Positions 14,340-22,211 are shown, counted from the first letter of the stretch. The stretch is 25,660 bases of DNA from Actinobacteria bacterium 13_1_40CM_66_12 (GCA_001917895.1 MNEW01000069.1:1-25660); one strand, 5' to 3'. The notes: generated from the letters alone by a model not told the origin. Program-made: numbers and translations.

Positions 14340-15551
14340 TCAAGTCCCGGGCGCCGGCGGAGGCAGCCTCACCCCGGCGCGTCGCCGGAGCGGCTCCGCG
14401 TGGAAAGCGGCCATCACGATCGCGAGCACAACCGCCGCCACAGCGCACACGGTGAACCCCGCGGCATAGCCGTAGTTCTGGACGACCGGACCGAAGAAGA
14501 GCGGGCCCGCGGAAAGGCCCAGGAAGAGCACGGTGCCGTAAATCCCCATCGTCACGCCGCGCGTGGATACCGCGGATAGGTCGGCGAACACCACTCCCAT
14601 CGCGACGAATGCGGTGGCCATGAACGGCGTCGCCACGACCAGCACGATCGCCGGCGCCCAGAAGCCGGTCAGGTGGCCGAGGACGATAGCGGCCGCCGAC
14701 CAGACCACGACCCCGGTGAAGACGATCGGCCAGCGACGCCGGGCGCGATCGACCAGCATCCCGCCCGGGATTCGCGACACGCCGTTGGCGACAGCCTGCA
14801 GAGCGAGAAGGAGGCCGACCTGAGCGCTAGGCAGCCGAAGCGCTTCTTTGCCAAAGATGGGGAGAAACGCGCCGACCGTGCCCCATGCGAACGAAGCCGC
14901 GACCAGCCCGATCGCGACCGGCACGAAGGCGGGCTGAGCCACGAGCGCGCGAAAGGGCTCACGCAGGGAAAGCCCGCGTCGGGACGATTGTCGCGTGCCG
15001 CTCGCCAGGAGCCCGCCGGGGATGGTGAAGACGAGCAGCGCGGTGGTGACCGCCAGGTCGGTCCGGATGTCAAGCCAGTTCAGGAGTACCCCTGCGATGG
15101 ACGGGCCGATGAAGAAACCCGCCTGCATCGAGAACGTGAGCCATCCCATCGCTCGGCCGAGTCGGCCGCTCTTCACCGATTCCGTGACCGCCGAGAACAG
15201 CGCCGCTTGCTGGGCGCCCCCGCCGAGCCCGCCGACGATCTGCCAGATGAACAACGGGAGGACCGTCGTCGTGGCGGCGGCCGCGAGCTGTGAGCCCGCG
15301 GCCACGAGCAGCGAGAAGATCAGCAGCGATCGCGCGCCGAAGCGGTCGATGAGAAGTCCAGACGGCAGCGAGAGCAGGGCCGCGGCCAGAGTGCCCACCG
15401 AGAACAGAGCGCCGACCTGAAACCGATCCGCGCCGAGGTCGTGCGCATAGAGCGGGATGGTGAGACCGCGCGCCGAAAGTGCGGCGAACGATGCGCCGGC
15501 CGCGATGTAGATCGCGAGCGTCCGCCGCGATTCGAGGACGCTCAGCCGCAC
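14340..15551 (-). CDS. Major facilitator superfamily transporter (probable efflux)
   Basis: A 403-residue polytopic protein with about twelve hydrophobic helices. The loop after the second helix, SGLLIDRFGARSLLIF, is the MFS motif A (GxLaDrxGrk-like), and the second half has a weaker version, GMLVDRARRRWPIV. The pattern fits the drug/sugar efflux branch, but the substrate cannot be inferred. The GTG at 15551 has AGGAGG only about one base upstream, too close to serve it, whereas TATCTT (15564 to 15559) predicts transcription from 15552, one base before GTG. CTG 15545, 7 nt after the AGGAGG, is an alternative start. It is divergent from the CHASE2 gene. Confidence 0.88.
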   Translation of the reverse strand: MRLSVLESRRTLAIYIAAGASFAALSARGLTIPLYAHDLGADRFQVGALFSVGTLAAALLSLPSGLLIDRFGARSLLIFSLLVAAGSQLAAAATTTVLPLFIWQIVGGLGGGAQQAALFSAVTESVKSGRLGRAMGWLTFSMQAGFFIGPSIAGVLLNWLDIRTDLAVTTALLVFTIPGGLLASGTRQSSRRGLSLREPFRALVAQPAFVPVAIGLVAASFAWGTVGAFLPIFGKEALRLPSAQVGLLLALQAVANGVSRIPGGMLVDRARRRWPIVFTGVVVWSAAAIVLGHLTGFWAPAIVLVVATPFMATAFVAMGVVFADLSAVSTRGVTMGIYGTVLFLGLSAGPLFFGPVVQNYGYAAGFTVCAVAAVVLAIVMAAFHAEPLRRRAGVRLPPPAPGT

Positions 15552-15557
15552 CCCTCC

Positions 15558-15564
15558 TAAGATA
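15558..15564. promoter_or_regulatory. Shared bidirectional -10 element (TAAGATA)
   Basis: The plus strand reads TAAGAT (15558-15563, +1 at about 15570, ATG 15572). The minus strand reads TATCTT (15564 to 15559, +1 at about 15552, GTG 15551). The whole gap between the two start codons is 20 bp, so the two promoters must overlap. Confidence 0.55.
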
Positions 15565-15571
15565 GCGGCGC

Positions 15572-16594
15572 ATGGTCCGCGAGCGGGTCGGCGACTGGCG
15601 CTTGGCCTGGCGTTTCGCGCTGGCGGGCCTGATCGCGGGCATGCTGGTCACCGCGTTCGGTTACTTCGGCGTGATCAACAGGTCGTTCGACGCGGCCCAG
15701 GATCAGCTGTTCCCCGCTCCTTCGGCCGACCCACGCATAACCCTGGTGGCGATCGATCAGCGATCAAATGACTCTCTCGGCGCTTACCCTTGGCTCAACT
15801 CCTATCACGCGAAGGTGATCAACTACCTCGCGAGCCTGCACCCGAAGGTGATCCTGTTCGACGTCGTCCTCGACCATCTGACATTCAACGATCCTGAGAA
15901 TCCGACTGAAAACACCGACGCCGAGCTCACGTCGGCGATCAAGTCGGCGGGCAACGTCGTCCTGGTCTGCACCGCGGACGATGCGCCCAGGCCTGAATTC
16001 GCGGCGGTGGCCGCAGCGGTCGGCGAGCGCGGGTTCTCGATCCCTGATGCGGCCGACTCGATCCGGGGGGTGGAGCTGCGACCAAAGAACACGTGTCCGG
16101 AGAACGAAGCGCAGGAGCCCGCTTTCATGCAGGCGTTGAGGATCTCGCAAGGCATCAGCTCGGCCCTGTCGATAAACCCAGCGGGTACCGAGGCCACCTT
16201 CGGGTCGCACCACATTCCGCTCGTCGGGAACCAGATGTTGATCAACTTCACGAAGGGCGGAAGCCCCACGTGCCCATACGTCGACGCTCTGAACGCCAGC
16301 TGCCCGCACCCGGAAGTCATCACCAACCACATCGTCGTCATCGGCACGAAGCTGATCGATGCGGGCGACGTTTACTCGCAGGCGGTGAGCTTTCCGCACG
16401 ACAAGAGCCTCTGCCCGGCTGCCCGGCAGAAATGCATGCTCGACAACCAGAACTACGGCTACCGGATCATGGGCGACGCGATCAGCACCGTCCTGTCTAC
16501 GTGCTGTCGTTCCGGAACGGAATGCTGCTCACCGCCGTCATCCTGCTCACCTACTTCGCCGTCGTCGTCGTGCTCGGACAGAACGGCTATTTGA
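15572..16594 (+). CDS. CHASE2 sensor part of a broken CHASE2-adenylate cyclase gene
   Basis: After an N-terminal membrane helix (about residues 13-34), the segment RSFDAAQDQLFPAPSADPRITLVAIDQRSNDSLGAYPW and the motif HPKVILFDVVLDH are typical of the extracellular CHASE2 domain. Several cysteine pairs (TCPENEAQ, CPYVDALNASCP, CPAARQKC) suggest an outside location with disulfides. Coding quality is good to about GYRIMGDAISTVL (near 16492). After that, the frame gives a Cys/Ser-rich string unlike protein and stops at 16594. The true continuation lies in the frame one base earlier, which encodes the cyclase. The listed end therefore includes about 100 nt of out-of-frame sequence. Confidence 0.75.
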   Translation: MVRERVGDWRLAWRFALAGLIAGMLVTAFGYFGVINRSFDAAQDQLFPAPSADPRITLVAIDQRSNDSLGAYPWLNSYHAKVINYLASLHPKVILFDVVLDHLTFNDPENPTENTDAELTSAIKSAGNVVLVCTADDAPRPEFAAVAAAVGERGFSIPDAADSIRGVELRPKNTCPENEAQEPAFMQALRISQGISSALSINPAGTEATFGSHHIPLVGNQMLINFTKGGSPTCPYVDALNASCPHPEVITNHIVVIGTKLIDAGDVYSQAVSFPHDKSLCPAARQKCMLDNQNYGYRIMGDAISTVLSTCCRSGTECCSPPSSCSPTSPSSSCSDRTAI

Positions 16595-17412
16595 GCGACC
16601 CTCTCTACGCCCCGATCGCTATTGCGCTGGCGGCGTCGTTCTCGCTTGGTGCGCGCTACGTGCTGGAGGAGCGTGAGCGGCGCAAGGTGGAGGCGATCTT
16701 CGGCCACTATGTCGATCCGCGTATCGCGCGCCAGCTCGCGGCGTCGAAATCGATCGACGAGATCATCTCGCGCGGCGAGAGGCGCGATCTGACGATGCTG
16801 TTCGTGGACATCCGCGGTTTCACCGCCATGTCCGAGGCGATGCACGCCGAGGATGTGCTGGCGGTGGTCCAGGAGTACCTGGAAGAGATGAGCGCGCTGA
16901 TTTTCAAGTGGGACGGGACCATCGACAAGTACGTCGGCGACGAGATAGTCGCCATCTGGAACGCCCCGGTCGAGCAGCGAGACCACGCGCTCCTCGCGCT
17001 GCGCTGCGCGTATGACCTGGTCAACCAGGCCCCGGCGCTGCTGGCCAGGCTGGCGGCCAAGCGATTGCCGCCGATCAGCTGGGGCGTCGGCATCAACACA
17101 GGTCCCGCGGTGGTGGGAAACATGGGCAGCAAGGACCGGCTGCAGTACACGGCCCTCGGCGACACCGTCAACACAGCATCGCGTTTCTGCGGGGCGGCTG
17201 AAGCGTTCACGGTGATCATCGGCCAGCCGACCTTCGATGCCTGCGCAGAGTTTGTCGCCGTCGACCAGGTTCCCGGCATCCAGCTCAAAGGCAAGTCGGC
17301 GGAAACTTTCAGGATGTTCCGAGTGAGCGCGATTCGCCAGGATGCGTCATCGCCCTGGGTGCCGTTTCCGACCGAGGCAGCGATGTCCGCCTACTCGGCT
17401 CAGAAAAGATGA
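16501..17412 (+). CDS. Class III adenylate cyclase domain, downstream half of split gene
   Basis: From GTG 16501, 303 residues: two membrane helices (MLLTAVILLTYFAVVVVLGQ and a second around PLYAPIAIALAASF), the linker YVLEERERRKVEAIFGHYV, then a class III cyclase domain. The catalytic metal aspartates are D103 (LFVDIRGFTAMSE) and D147 (DKYVGDEIVAIW). K143 and D221 fit adenine recognition, and N224 and R228 the transition state (LGDTVNTASR). So ATP to cAMP is likely. GTG 16501 has no ribosome site. The natural family architecture is one polypeptide with the CHASE2 part upstream, so this is either a fragment or a separately made protein. It overlaps the Sir2 gene by ATGA. Confidence 0.78.
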   Translation: MLSFRNGMLLTAVILLTYFAVVVVLGQNGYLSDPLYAPIAIALAASFSLGARYVLEERERRKVEAIFGHYVDPRIARQLAASKSIDEIISRGERRDLTMLFVDIRGFTAMSEAMHAEDVLAVVQEYLEEMSALIFKWDGTIDKYVGDEIVAIWNAPVEQRDHALLALRCAYDLVNQAPALLARLAAKRLPPISWGVGINTGPAVVGNMGSKDRLQYTALGDTVNTASRFCGAAEAFTVIIGQPTFDACAEFVAVDQVPGIQLKGKSAETFRMFRVSAIRQDASSPWVPFPTEAAMSAYSAQKR

Positions 17413-18155
17413 GCATCGAGCGGGCCGCGGAGCTGATGTCGACGGTGCGCCGGGCGGTCGCGCTCACCGGAGCCGGTATTTCCGCCGAGAGCGGCATCCC
17501 GACCTTTCGCGGCGAAGGCGGATTGTGGTCTCAGTACGACCCCGTCAAGGTGGCCTCGATCGATAACTTCCTCCAGGACCCGAGTGCGTACTGGAAGGTC
17601 GCGAAGGAGCGCGGTCCCGCAGTGCTCGCGGCGCGTCCGAACCCAGCCCACTTTGCGCTCGCCGCACTGGAAAGGGCGGGCCGCCTGGTTGCGGTGGTGA
17701 CCCAGAACACCGATGGATTGCACCAGGACGCCGGCAGCCGGCGCGTCATCGAGCTGCACGGATCGGGGCGGACCGTTCAGTGCCTCGATTGCGGGTCGCG
17801 CGAGCCGCGCTCGGAGGTCCAGGCCCGCCTCGAATCCGAGATGCCACCACGCTGCAGAACGTGCGGCGGCGTCTTTCTCAAGCCGACCGTCATCCTGTTC
17901 GGCGAAGCGATGCCGATTCCCGCGGTCGAGGAAGCGTTCGCGCTGGCGAGGGCGGCCGACGTGATGCTGGTGGTCGGGTCCTCGCTCGTGGTTTACCCGG
18001 CTGCGCACATTCCGATGGCCGCGGCCGAGTCTGGCGCGACTCTCATCGTGGTCAACGCCGAGCCGACGCCTCTGGACCGGATCGCCGAGGTTGTCATCCG
18101 GGGGCGTGCGGGCGAGGTTCTGCCCGAGCTGGCGATGCTGTTGTCAGCCGCTTAG
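17409..18155 (+). CDS. Sir2-family NAD-dependent protein deacylase
   Basis: A 248-residue sirtuin. NAD-binding GAGIS is at 21-25 and PTFRG follows. TQNTDGLH lies near 97-104, and the catalytic His is H117 (ELHGS). The zinc is held by C125-x2-C128 and C149-x2-C152 (CLDC, CRTC). GSSLVVYPAA and VNAEPTPLD complete the Rossmann half. It removes acetyl or other acyl groups from lysines using NAD. Whether it is a deacetylase or a desuccinylase is not settled by what I see. It begins within the stop of the cyclase gene and ends 12 bp inside the convergent birA. Confidence 0.93.
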   Translation: MSIERAAELMSTVRRAVALTGAGISAESGIPTFRGEGGLWSQYDPVKVASIDNFLQDPSAYWKVAKERGPAVLAARPNPAHFALAALERAGRLVAVVTQNTDGLHQDAGSRRVIELHGSGRTVQCLDCGSREPRSEVQARLESEMPPRCRTCGGVFLKPTVILFGEAMPIPAVEEAFALARAADVMLVVGSSLVVYPAAHIPMAAAESGATLIVVNAEPTPLDRIAEVVIRGRAGEVLPELAMLLSAA

Positions 18156-18761
18156 AACAGTCACGCTTCCCGCGCTGATCGCCGTCCCGTCCACGATCAG
18201 GTTGCCGGCCGCGTCGATGTCCGACGCGGTTCCTTCGAAGTTCCGGTCGGGCAGCTCGACGCGAACCCGCTTGCCGATCGTGTCGGACAGCTCGCGCCAC
18301 CGAGCGATGACCTCGCCGGCCGGCGCGGAGGTCCACCGTTCAATGGAGTTGCGCAGCCGATCCAGGAGCTGATCCCCGGGCTCGTCGAGCTGCGCAGCGC
18401 CCTCTGGCGCCCACGTGAGGTTGATCCCGATTCCGCATACAGCCTTCGCCGGCGATGCCTCGACGAGGATGCCGCCCACTTTGCTGCCGTCGAGAAGGAG
18501 ATCGTTGGGCCATTTCAATCGCACGCCGCGGCCGCACGCTTCGGCGGCAGCCACACCCGCGGCCAAGCTCAGCAGCGGATTCGGTGCGATTACGAAGCTG
18601 ACGAGAAGCGCCGCTCCCGGTGGCGACTCCCAGCGGTGCGATAGGCGGCCGCGGCCCCGAGTCTGGTGGTCCGCCAACACCACCGAGCCGATCGGCATGT
18701 CCCGCGCGACGTCCTGGGTCGACGTCACCGACTCCAGGTGGACGAACCGTGGCGTATTCAT
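18144..18761 (-). CDS. birA: Biotin--[acetyl-CoA-carboxylase] ligase
   Basis: A 205-residue, single-function biotin protein ligase. The biotinyl-AMP loop is TRGRGRLSHRW (34-44). RLKWPNDLLLDGSKVGGILVE carries the conserved KWPND and catalytic lysine region. GIGINLTW follows, and a small C-terminal SH3-like domain ends the protein. There is no N-terminal DNA-binding domain, so it is not the repressor-type BirA of enterobacteria. It would attach biotin to acyl-CoA carboxylases. TAGCTT (18776 to 18771) predicts transcription from 18764, three bases before the ATG. The gene is divergent from the small membrane protein. Confidence 0.92.
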   Translation of the reverse strand: MNTPRFVHLESVTSTQDVARDMPIGSVVLADHQTRGRGRLSHRWESPPGAALLVSFVIAPNPLLSLAAGVAAAEACGRGVRLKWPNDLLLDGSKVGGILVEASPAKAVCGIGINLTWAPEGAAQLDEPGDQLLDRLRNSIERWTSAPAGEVIARWRELSDTIGKRVRVELPDRNFEGTASDIDAAGNLIVDGTAISAGSVTVLSG

Positions 18762-18769
18762 CAGGCCTC

Positions 18770-18776
18770 TAAGCTA
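18770..18776. promoter_or_regulatory. Shared bidirectional -10 element (TAAGCTA)
   Basis: Plus strand TAAGCT (18770-18775) puts +1 at 18782, exactly the G of the GTG start. Minus strand TAGCTT (18776 to 18771) puts +1 at 18764, three bases from birA ATG 18761. The start codons are 20 bp apart, the same distance as the pair at 15551/15572. Confidence 0.55.
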
Positions 18777-18781
18777 ACGGC

Positions 18782-18967
18782 GTGAAGATCCACCGCGCGG
18801 CCATCCTCGTGGCCATCATGCTGCTGGCGGTCGGGGTGCTGGCGGTGATGATGGTGACGGCGATCGCGACGTTCGACAGCCGCAGCCTGATCGCACTGGT
18901 CGTGGTCCTGCTCGCGGCCGCCGCGGGCGGCGTCGGCTTCAGCTGGAAGCGTTACTACCGGCGCTGA
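18782..18967 (+). CDS. Small two-helix membrane protein, unknown function
   Basis: Sixty-one residues: a short basic start (MKIHR), a first membrane helix at about 6-29 (AAILVAIMLLAVGVLAVMMVTAIA), a short loop (TFDSRS), a second helix at about 36-53 and a basic end (WKRYYRR). Both ends should face the cytoplasm. I do not recognise a family. It precedes the F420-dependent dehydrogenase by 13 nt and would share its transcript, but a role in F420 chemistry is only a possibility. A well-placed -10 box and codon use like the neighbours support a real gene. Confidence 0.68.
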   Translation: MKIHRAAILVAIMLLAVGVLAVMMVTAIATFDSRSLIALVVVLLAAAAGGVGFSWKRYYRR

Positions 18968-18980
18968 GTTCCACATAGAC

Positions 18981-19985
18981 ATGCTGCGGCTTGGGTACAA
19001 GGCTTCGGCCGAACAGTTCGCACCGCGCGTGCTTCTCGATTTCGCGGTCGACGCCGAACGGAACGGGTTCGACTCGGTTTTCGTGAGCGATCACTTCCAG
19101 CCGTGGCGGCACTCCGACGGCCACGCGCCATTCGCTTTCGCCTGGCTCGCAGCTACCGGCGAGCGCACGCAACGAGTGCAGCTCGGAACCTCGGTTGCGA
19201 CTCCGACGTTCCGCTATCACCCCGCAATCGTTGCGCAGGCGTTCGGGACGCTTGGGTCGCTCAATCCGGGGCGGATGATCCTGGGTGTGGGCACTGGCGA
19301 GCACTTGAACGAGGGCGCGCTTGGGATCACGTGGCCGGACAACAAGGAGCGCTTCGCGCGCCTGCGCGAAGCCGTCAAGCTGATCAAGCTGCTGTGGGCC
19401 GAGCCGAGCGTGACCTTCGACGGCGAGTACTACCACACGCGAAACGCGACCATCTACGACAAGCCGAAAGAGCGGATCCCCATGTACATCGGAGCCGGTG
19501 GCCCGCAGGTTGCGAAGTATGCAGGGCGTGCAGGCGACGGTCTCATCTGCACGTCGGGCAAAGGAATGGAACTCTACTCTGAGCAGCTGCTGCCGTCTTT
19601 CGCGGAGGGAGCGACCGCGGAAGGGCGCGATCCTTCATCGCTCGACAGGATGATCGAGGTCAAGGTCTCCTACGACTCAGATCGCAGGCGCGCCATGGAG
19701 GACACAAAGATCTGGGCGGCGTTGGCGCTGCCCGCGGACGTCAAGGCCGACGTCGACGATCCGCGCGAGATGGAGCGTCTCGCCCGTGATGCCGAAGGCA
19801 TCGCGCATCAGCGCTGGCTGGTCTCAAACGATCCGGAGGAGCACATCGACCAGCTGCGGCCGTACCTGGAGCTTGGTTTCAACCACCTCGTCTTCCACGC
19901 GCCGGGCAACGATCAGGCGCGATTTCTCGACCTTTACAGCAAGCAGATACTGCCCCGTATCCGTGAGAGGTGGGGCGGCAGGTGA
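18981..19985 (+). CDS. fgd: F420-dependent glucose-6-phosphate dehydrogenase (LLM class)
   Basis: A 334-residue luciferase-like TIM barrel. By memory of M. tuberculosis FGD1, all key residues are matched: D37, H38 and W42 in SDHFQPWRH, E107 in GVGTGEHLNE, and the phosphate-binding K194 (TSGKG), K255 (LPADVKADVDDP) and R278 (HQRWLVSNDP). The opening LRLGYKASAEQFAP and the end FNHLVFHAPGNDQARFLDL also follow FGD1. The reaction oxidises glucose 6-phosphate to 6-phosphogluconolactone and reduces F420 to F420H2. Close relatives act on other sugar phosphates or hydroxy compounds, so substrate needs care. It begins the F420 gene run and overlaps cofC by GTGA. Confidence 0.88.
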   Translation: MLRLGYKASAEQFAPRVLLDFAVDAERNGFDSVFVSDHFQPWRHSDGHAPFAFAWLAATGERTQRVQLGTSVATPTFRYHPAIVAQAFGTLGSLNPGRMILGVGTGEHLNEGALGITWPDNKERFARLREAVKLIKLLWAEPSVTFDGEYYHTRNATIYDKPKERIPMYIGAGGPQVAKYAGRAGDGLICTSGKGMELYSEQLLPSFAEGATAEGRDPSSLDRMIEVKVSYDSDRRRAMEDTKIWAALALPADVKADVDDPREMERLARDAEGIAHQRWLVSNDPEEHIDQLRPYLELGFNHLVFHAPGNDQARFLDLYSKQILPRIRERWGGR

Positions 19986-20575
19986 ACACCTGGGTCGTGG
20001 TCCTCGTCAAAGACTTCGATTCCGCCAAGCAGCGGCTTGGTCCGGCACTCGATCCGCCCAAACGGAGGGCGCTTGCCCGCCGCAACGCAACGCGCGCCAT
20101 CCGCGCCGCGGCGGCCGGCGAGCATCGTGTCGTGGTGGCGGGCAGCGAAGAAGCCGCTACGTTGGCGACGGATTTGGGCGCCGAAGTTTTGATCGAGCCA
20201 CGGCAAGAAGGCCAGAACGTCGCCGCCCAACGCGGCATCGTTCGCGCCACCGAACGCGGGGCGGATGCGGTTCTGCTCCTCTCCAGCGATCTTCCGCTCG
20301 TGACCAAGAAGTCCGTGCGCGAGCTCCTCGCGGTCGCGGGCCGGTTCGCCCCGCCGGTCGCGGTGGCGGTACCGGCTACCGGTCGAGGCGGGACCAATGC
20401 GCTCTACCTCCATCCGCCTCACGCCATCGGGCTGCATTTCGGCGCGGACTCCCTGGCCGCCTTCCGCCGCGAGGCGCGGAGCGCGGGCGTGCGTTTCGAG
20501 ATTCACATCTCGGCCGGGATGGCTCTCGACCTAGACGAGCCGGCCGACCTCGTGCGCCTTCGCCGCGCGGTGTGA
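19982..20575 (+). CDS. cofC: 2-phospho-L-lactate (or phosphoenolpyruvate) guanylyltransferase
   Basis: A 197-residue nucleotidyltransferase of the CofC/FbiD family, making the GDP-activated three-carbon acid that CofD uses. The opening VVVLVKDFDSAKQRL is the K-x-(x)SKxRL-like donor loop. EGQNVAAQRGI, LLLSSDLPLV (metal aspartate) and GTNALYL are the family landmarks. I take GTG 19982, which overlaps the fgd stop, over an upstream in-frame ATG at 19970. Whether it prefers phospholactate or phosphoenolpyruvate cannot be read. It is followed by cofE with another GTGA overlap. Confidence 0.88.
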   Translation: MNTWVVVLVKDFDSAKQRLGPALDPPKRRALARRNATRAIRAAAAGEHRVVVAGSEEAATLATDLGAEVLIEPRQEGQNVAAQRGIVRATERGADAVLLLSSDLPLVTKKSVRELLAVAGRFAPPVAVAVPATGRGGTNALYLHPPHAIGLHFGADSLAAFRREARSAGVRFEIHISAGMALDLDEPADLVRLRRAV

Positions 20576-21309
20576 ATCGCATCGAGCTTTTCGCGGTCGA
20601 AGGCCTTCCGGAGGTCCGGCCCGGTGATGACCTCGGCGACCTGATCAGCTCGCGGGCCAAGCTCGAGGCCGCCGACGTGCTGGTGGTGGCGCAGAAGGTG
20701 GTGTCGAAGGCGGAGGGCAAGCTCCGCCACCTTTCGACCGTGCAGGCCGGCGATGAGGCGAAGCGCATCGCCAAGCAGCTGATCGCCGCGCCGGATCCGC
20801 GCCTGGTTCAGGTGATCCTCGACGAAAGCGTGCGTGTCCTTCGGTCTCATCGCGTGCTGATAACCGAGACGCGCCACGGCTTTGTGTGCGCCAACTCCGG
20901 AGTCGACCAATCGAACGTTGGTGAGCCGGACGTCGTCACTCTTCTGCCCGACGACCCGGACGCGAGCGCGCGCCTCATCCGAGAAGGGATCCGGGAGCGA
21001 TCCGGTGTCGAGGTTGGCGTCATCGTCTCCGACACGTTCGGGCGTCCGTGGCGCCTGGGCATTGTCAACGTGGCGCTGGGTGTGGCCGGCCTGCCGGCGC
21101 TGATCGACCTTCGCGGAGCGCCTGATGACGCGGGTAGGGAGATGCATGCAACGGTGCTCGCGATTGCAGACGACCTTGCTTCCGCCGCGGGGCTGGTGAT
21201 GCGCAAGACGGCGCGCGCACCGGTGGTGGTCATCCGCGGCATGGAGCTGTTCGGTGACGGGCAAGGTCGAGACCTCGTTCGCCCTGCTTCGGAAGACGTG
21301 TTCCGGTGA
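20572..21309 (+). CDS. cofE: Coenzyme F420-0:L-glutamate ligase (free-standing CofE)
   Basis: A 245-residue ligase that adds glutamates to F420-0 with GTP. IELFAVEGLPEVRPGDDL at the start, VLVVAQKVVSKAEG, ETRHGFVCANSGVDQSNV, and VGVIVSDTFGRPWRLGIVNVALG are typical CofE blocks. The length matches the archaeal-type, single-domain enzyme. It lacks the C-terminal FMN reductase domain that is fused to it in mycobacterial FbiB, so reduction of dehydro-F420 must be done elsewhere. GTG 20572 overlaps the cofC stop (GTGA). Confidence 0.93.
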   Translation: MNRIELFAVEGLPEVRPGDDLGDLISSRAKLEAADVLVVAQKVVSKAEGKLRHLSTVQAGDEAKRIAKQLIAAPDPRLVQVILDESVRVLRSHRVLITETRHGFVCANSGVDQSNVGEPDVVTLLPDDPDASARLIREGIRERSGVEVGVIVSDTFGRPWRLGIVNVALGVAGLPALIDLRGAPDDAGREMHATVLAIADDLASAAGLVMRKTARAPVVVIRGMELFGDGQGRDLVRPASEDVFR

Positions 21310-22211
21310 GAGTAGTAGTTCTCGCCGGAGGCACTGGAGGGGCGAAGCTCGCATCCGGCTTCCAGGCGCTCCTTCCACCAGGCGACCTCACGGTCATCGC
21401 CAACACGGCGGATGACGACGAGTTCTGGGGACTCCTCGTCAGCCCGGATGTCGACGCGACCATCTACCGGCTCGCCGGTGTGTTCGACGAGTCTGTGGGA
21501 TACGGGCAAAGGGGAGATACGTTTTCGACCCTGGAGGCGCTCGGACGTCTGGGTGAGCCCACGTGGTTTCGCATCGGCGATCGAGACCTCGCCACGCATG
21601 TGCTGCGCGCGGAGATGCTGAGCCGTGGCTGCCGGCTGACTGAGACCGCGCTCGAGCTCTGCCGCCGTTTTGGGTTGGCCACGCATGTGCTGCCGATGAC
21701 CGATGACAAAGTCCGTACCCGCTTCGTGACCGACGGCGGGACGCTGTCGTTCCAGGAATATTTCGTCCGCGAGCGCCTCGTACCCGCGCTGCGTTCGATC
21801 GACATTGCTGGTAGCGACCTGGCACGACCAACTCCCGAGGTGAAGGGGGCCCTCGCGGATGCGGACGTGGTCGTCGTCGGTCCGTCGAACCCGCTCATCT
21901 CGATCGGACCCATTCTCAAAGTGATTGGCGGCCTGCTGCCGCGGGAGCGCACGGTGGCCGTGACGCCGATAGTCGGTGGTGCCGCGTTGAAGGGGCCGAC
22001 GGTCGAGATGCTCCGCGCCCTCGGCCTGGACGCGTCGCCGATTGAGGTGGCGCGGATGTACCGATCTGTGGTCGGAACGTTCGTACTCGATGCACGCGAT
22101 GCCGGCGCGGCGGACGACATCGATGCCATGGGCTATCGGGTGCTGACGAGCGACACGGTCATGACGGACGGCGGAGCAGCGCTCGCGAAAGCGATAGCGG
22201 GGTTGTTCTAG
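21306..22211 (+). CDS. cofD: 2-phospho-L-lactate transferase
   Basis: A 301-residue enzyme joining the activated three-carbon unit to Fo to give F420-0 (or its dehydro form). VVVLAGGTGGAKLASGF at the N terminus, VIANTADDDEFWGLLVSPDVDATIYRLAG, DRDLATHVLRAEML and VVGPSNPLISIGPIL are the hallmark CofD/FbiA segments. GTG 21306 overlaps the cofE stop. It ends the F420 run; the Fo synthase genes (cofG/cofH or fbiC) are not in the window. A hairpin follows 10 bp after the stop. Confidence 0.94.
   Translation: MRVVVLAGGTGGAKLASGFQALLPPGDLTVIANTADDDEFWGLLVSPDVDATIYRLAGVFDESVGYGQRGDTFSTLEALGRLGEPTWFRIGDRDLATHVLRAEMLSRGCRLTETALELCRRFGLATHVLPMTDDKVRTRFVTDGGTLSFQEYFVRERLVPALRSIDIAGSDLARPTPEVKGALADADVVVVGPSNPLISIGPILKVIGGLLPRERTVAVTPIVGGAALKGPTVEMLRALGLDASPIEVARMYRSVVGTFVLDARDAGAADDIDAMGYRVLTSDTVMTDGGAALAKAIAGLF

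Noticed and set aside
16485..16505. Programmed -1 frameshift joining CHASE2 and cyclase
   Set aside because: No X-XXY-YYZ slippery heptamer is visible, and the linker also appears to lack a membrane helix, so mutation, a sequencing problem or a true gene split fits better.
19786..20571. Upstream extension of the cofE frame by about 260 residues
   Set aside because: The extension overlaps fgd and cofC in another frame and is Arg/Ser-rich; cofE homology begins at GTG 20572.
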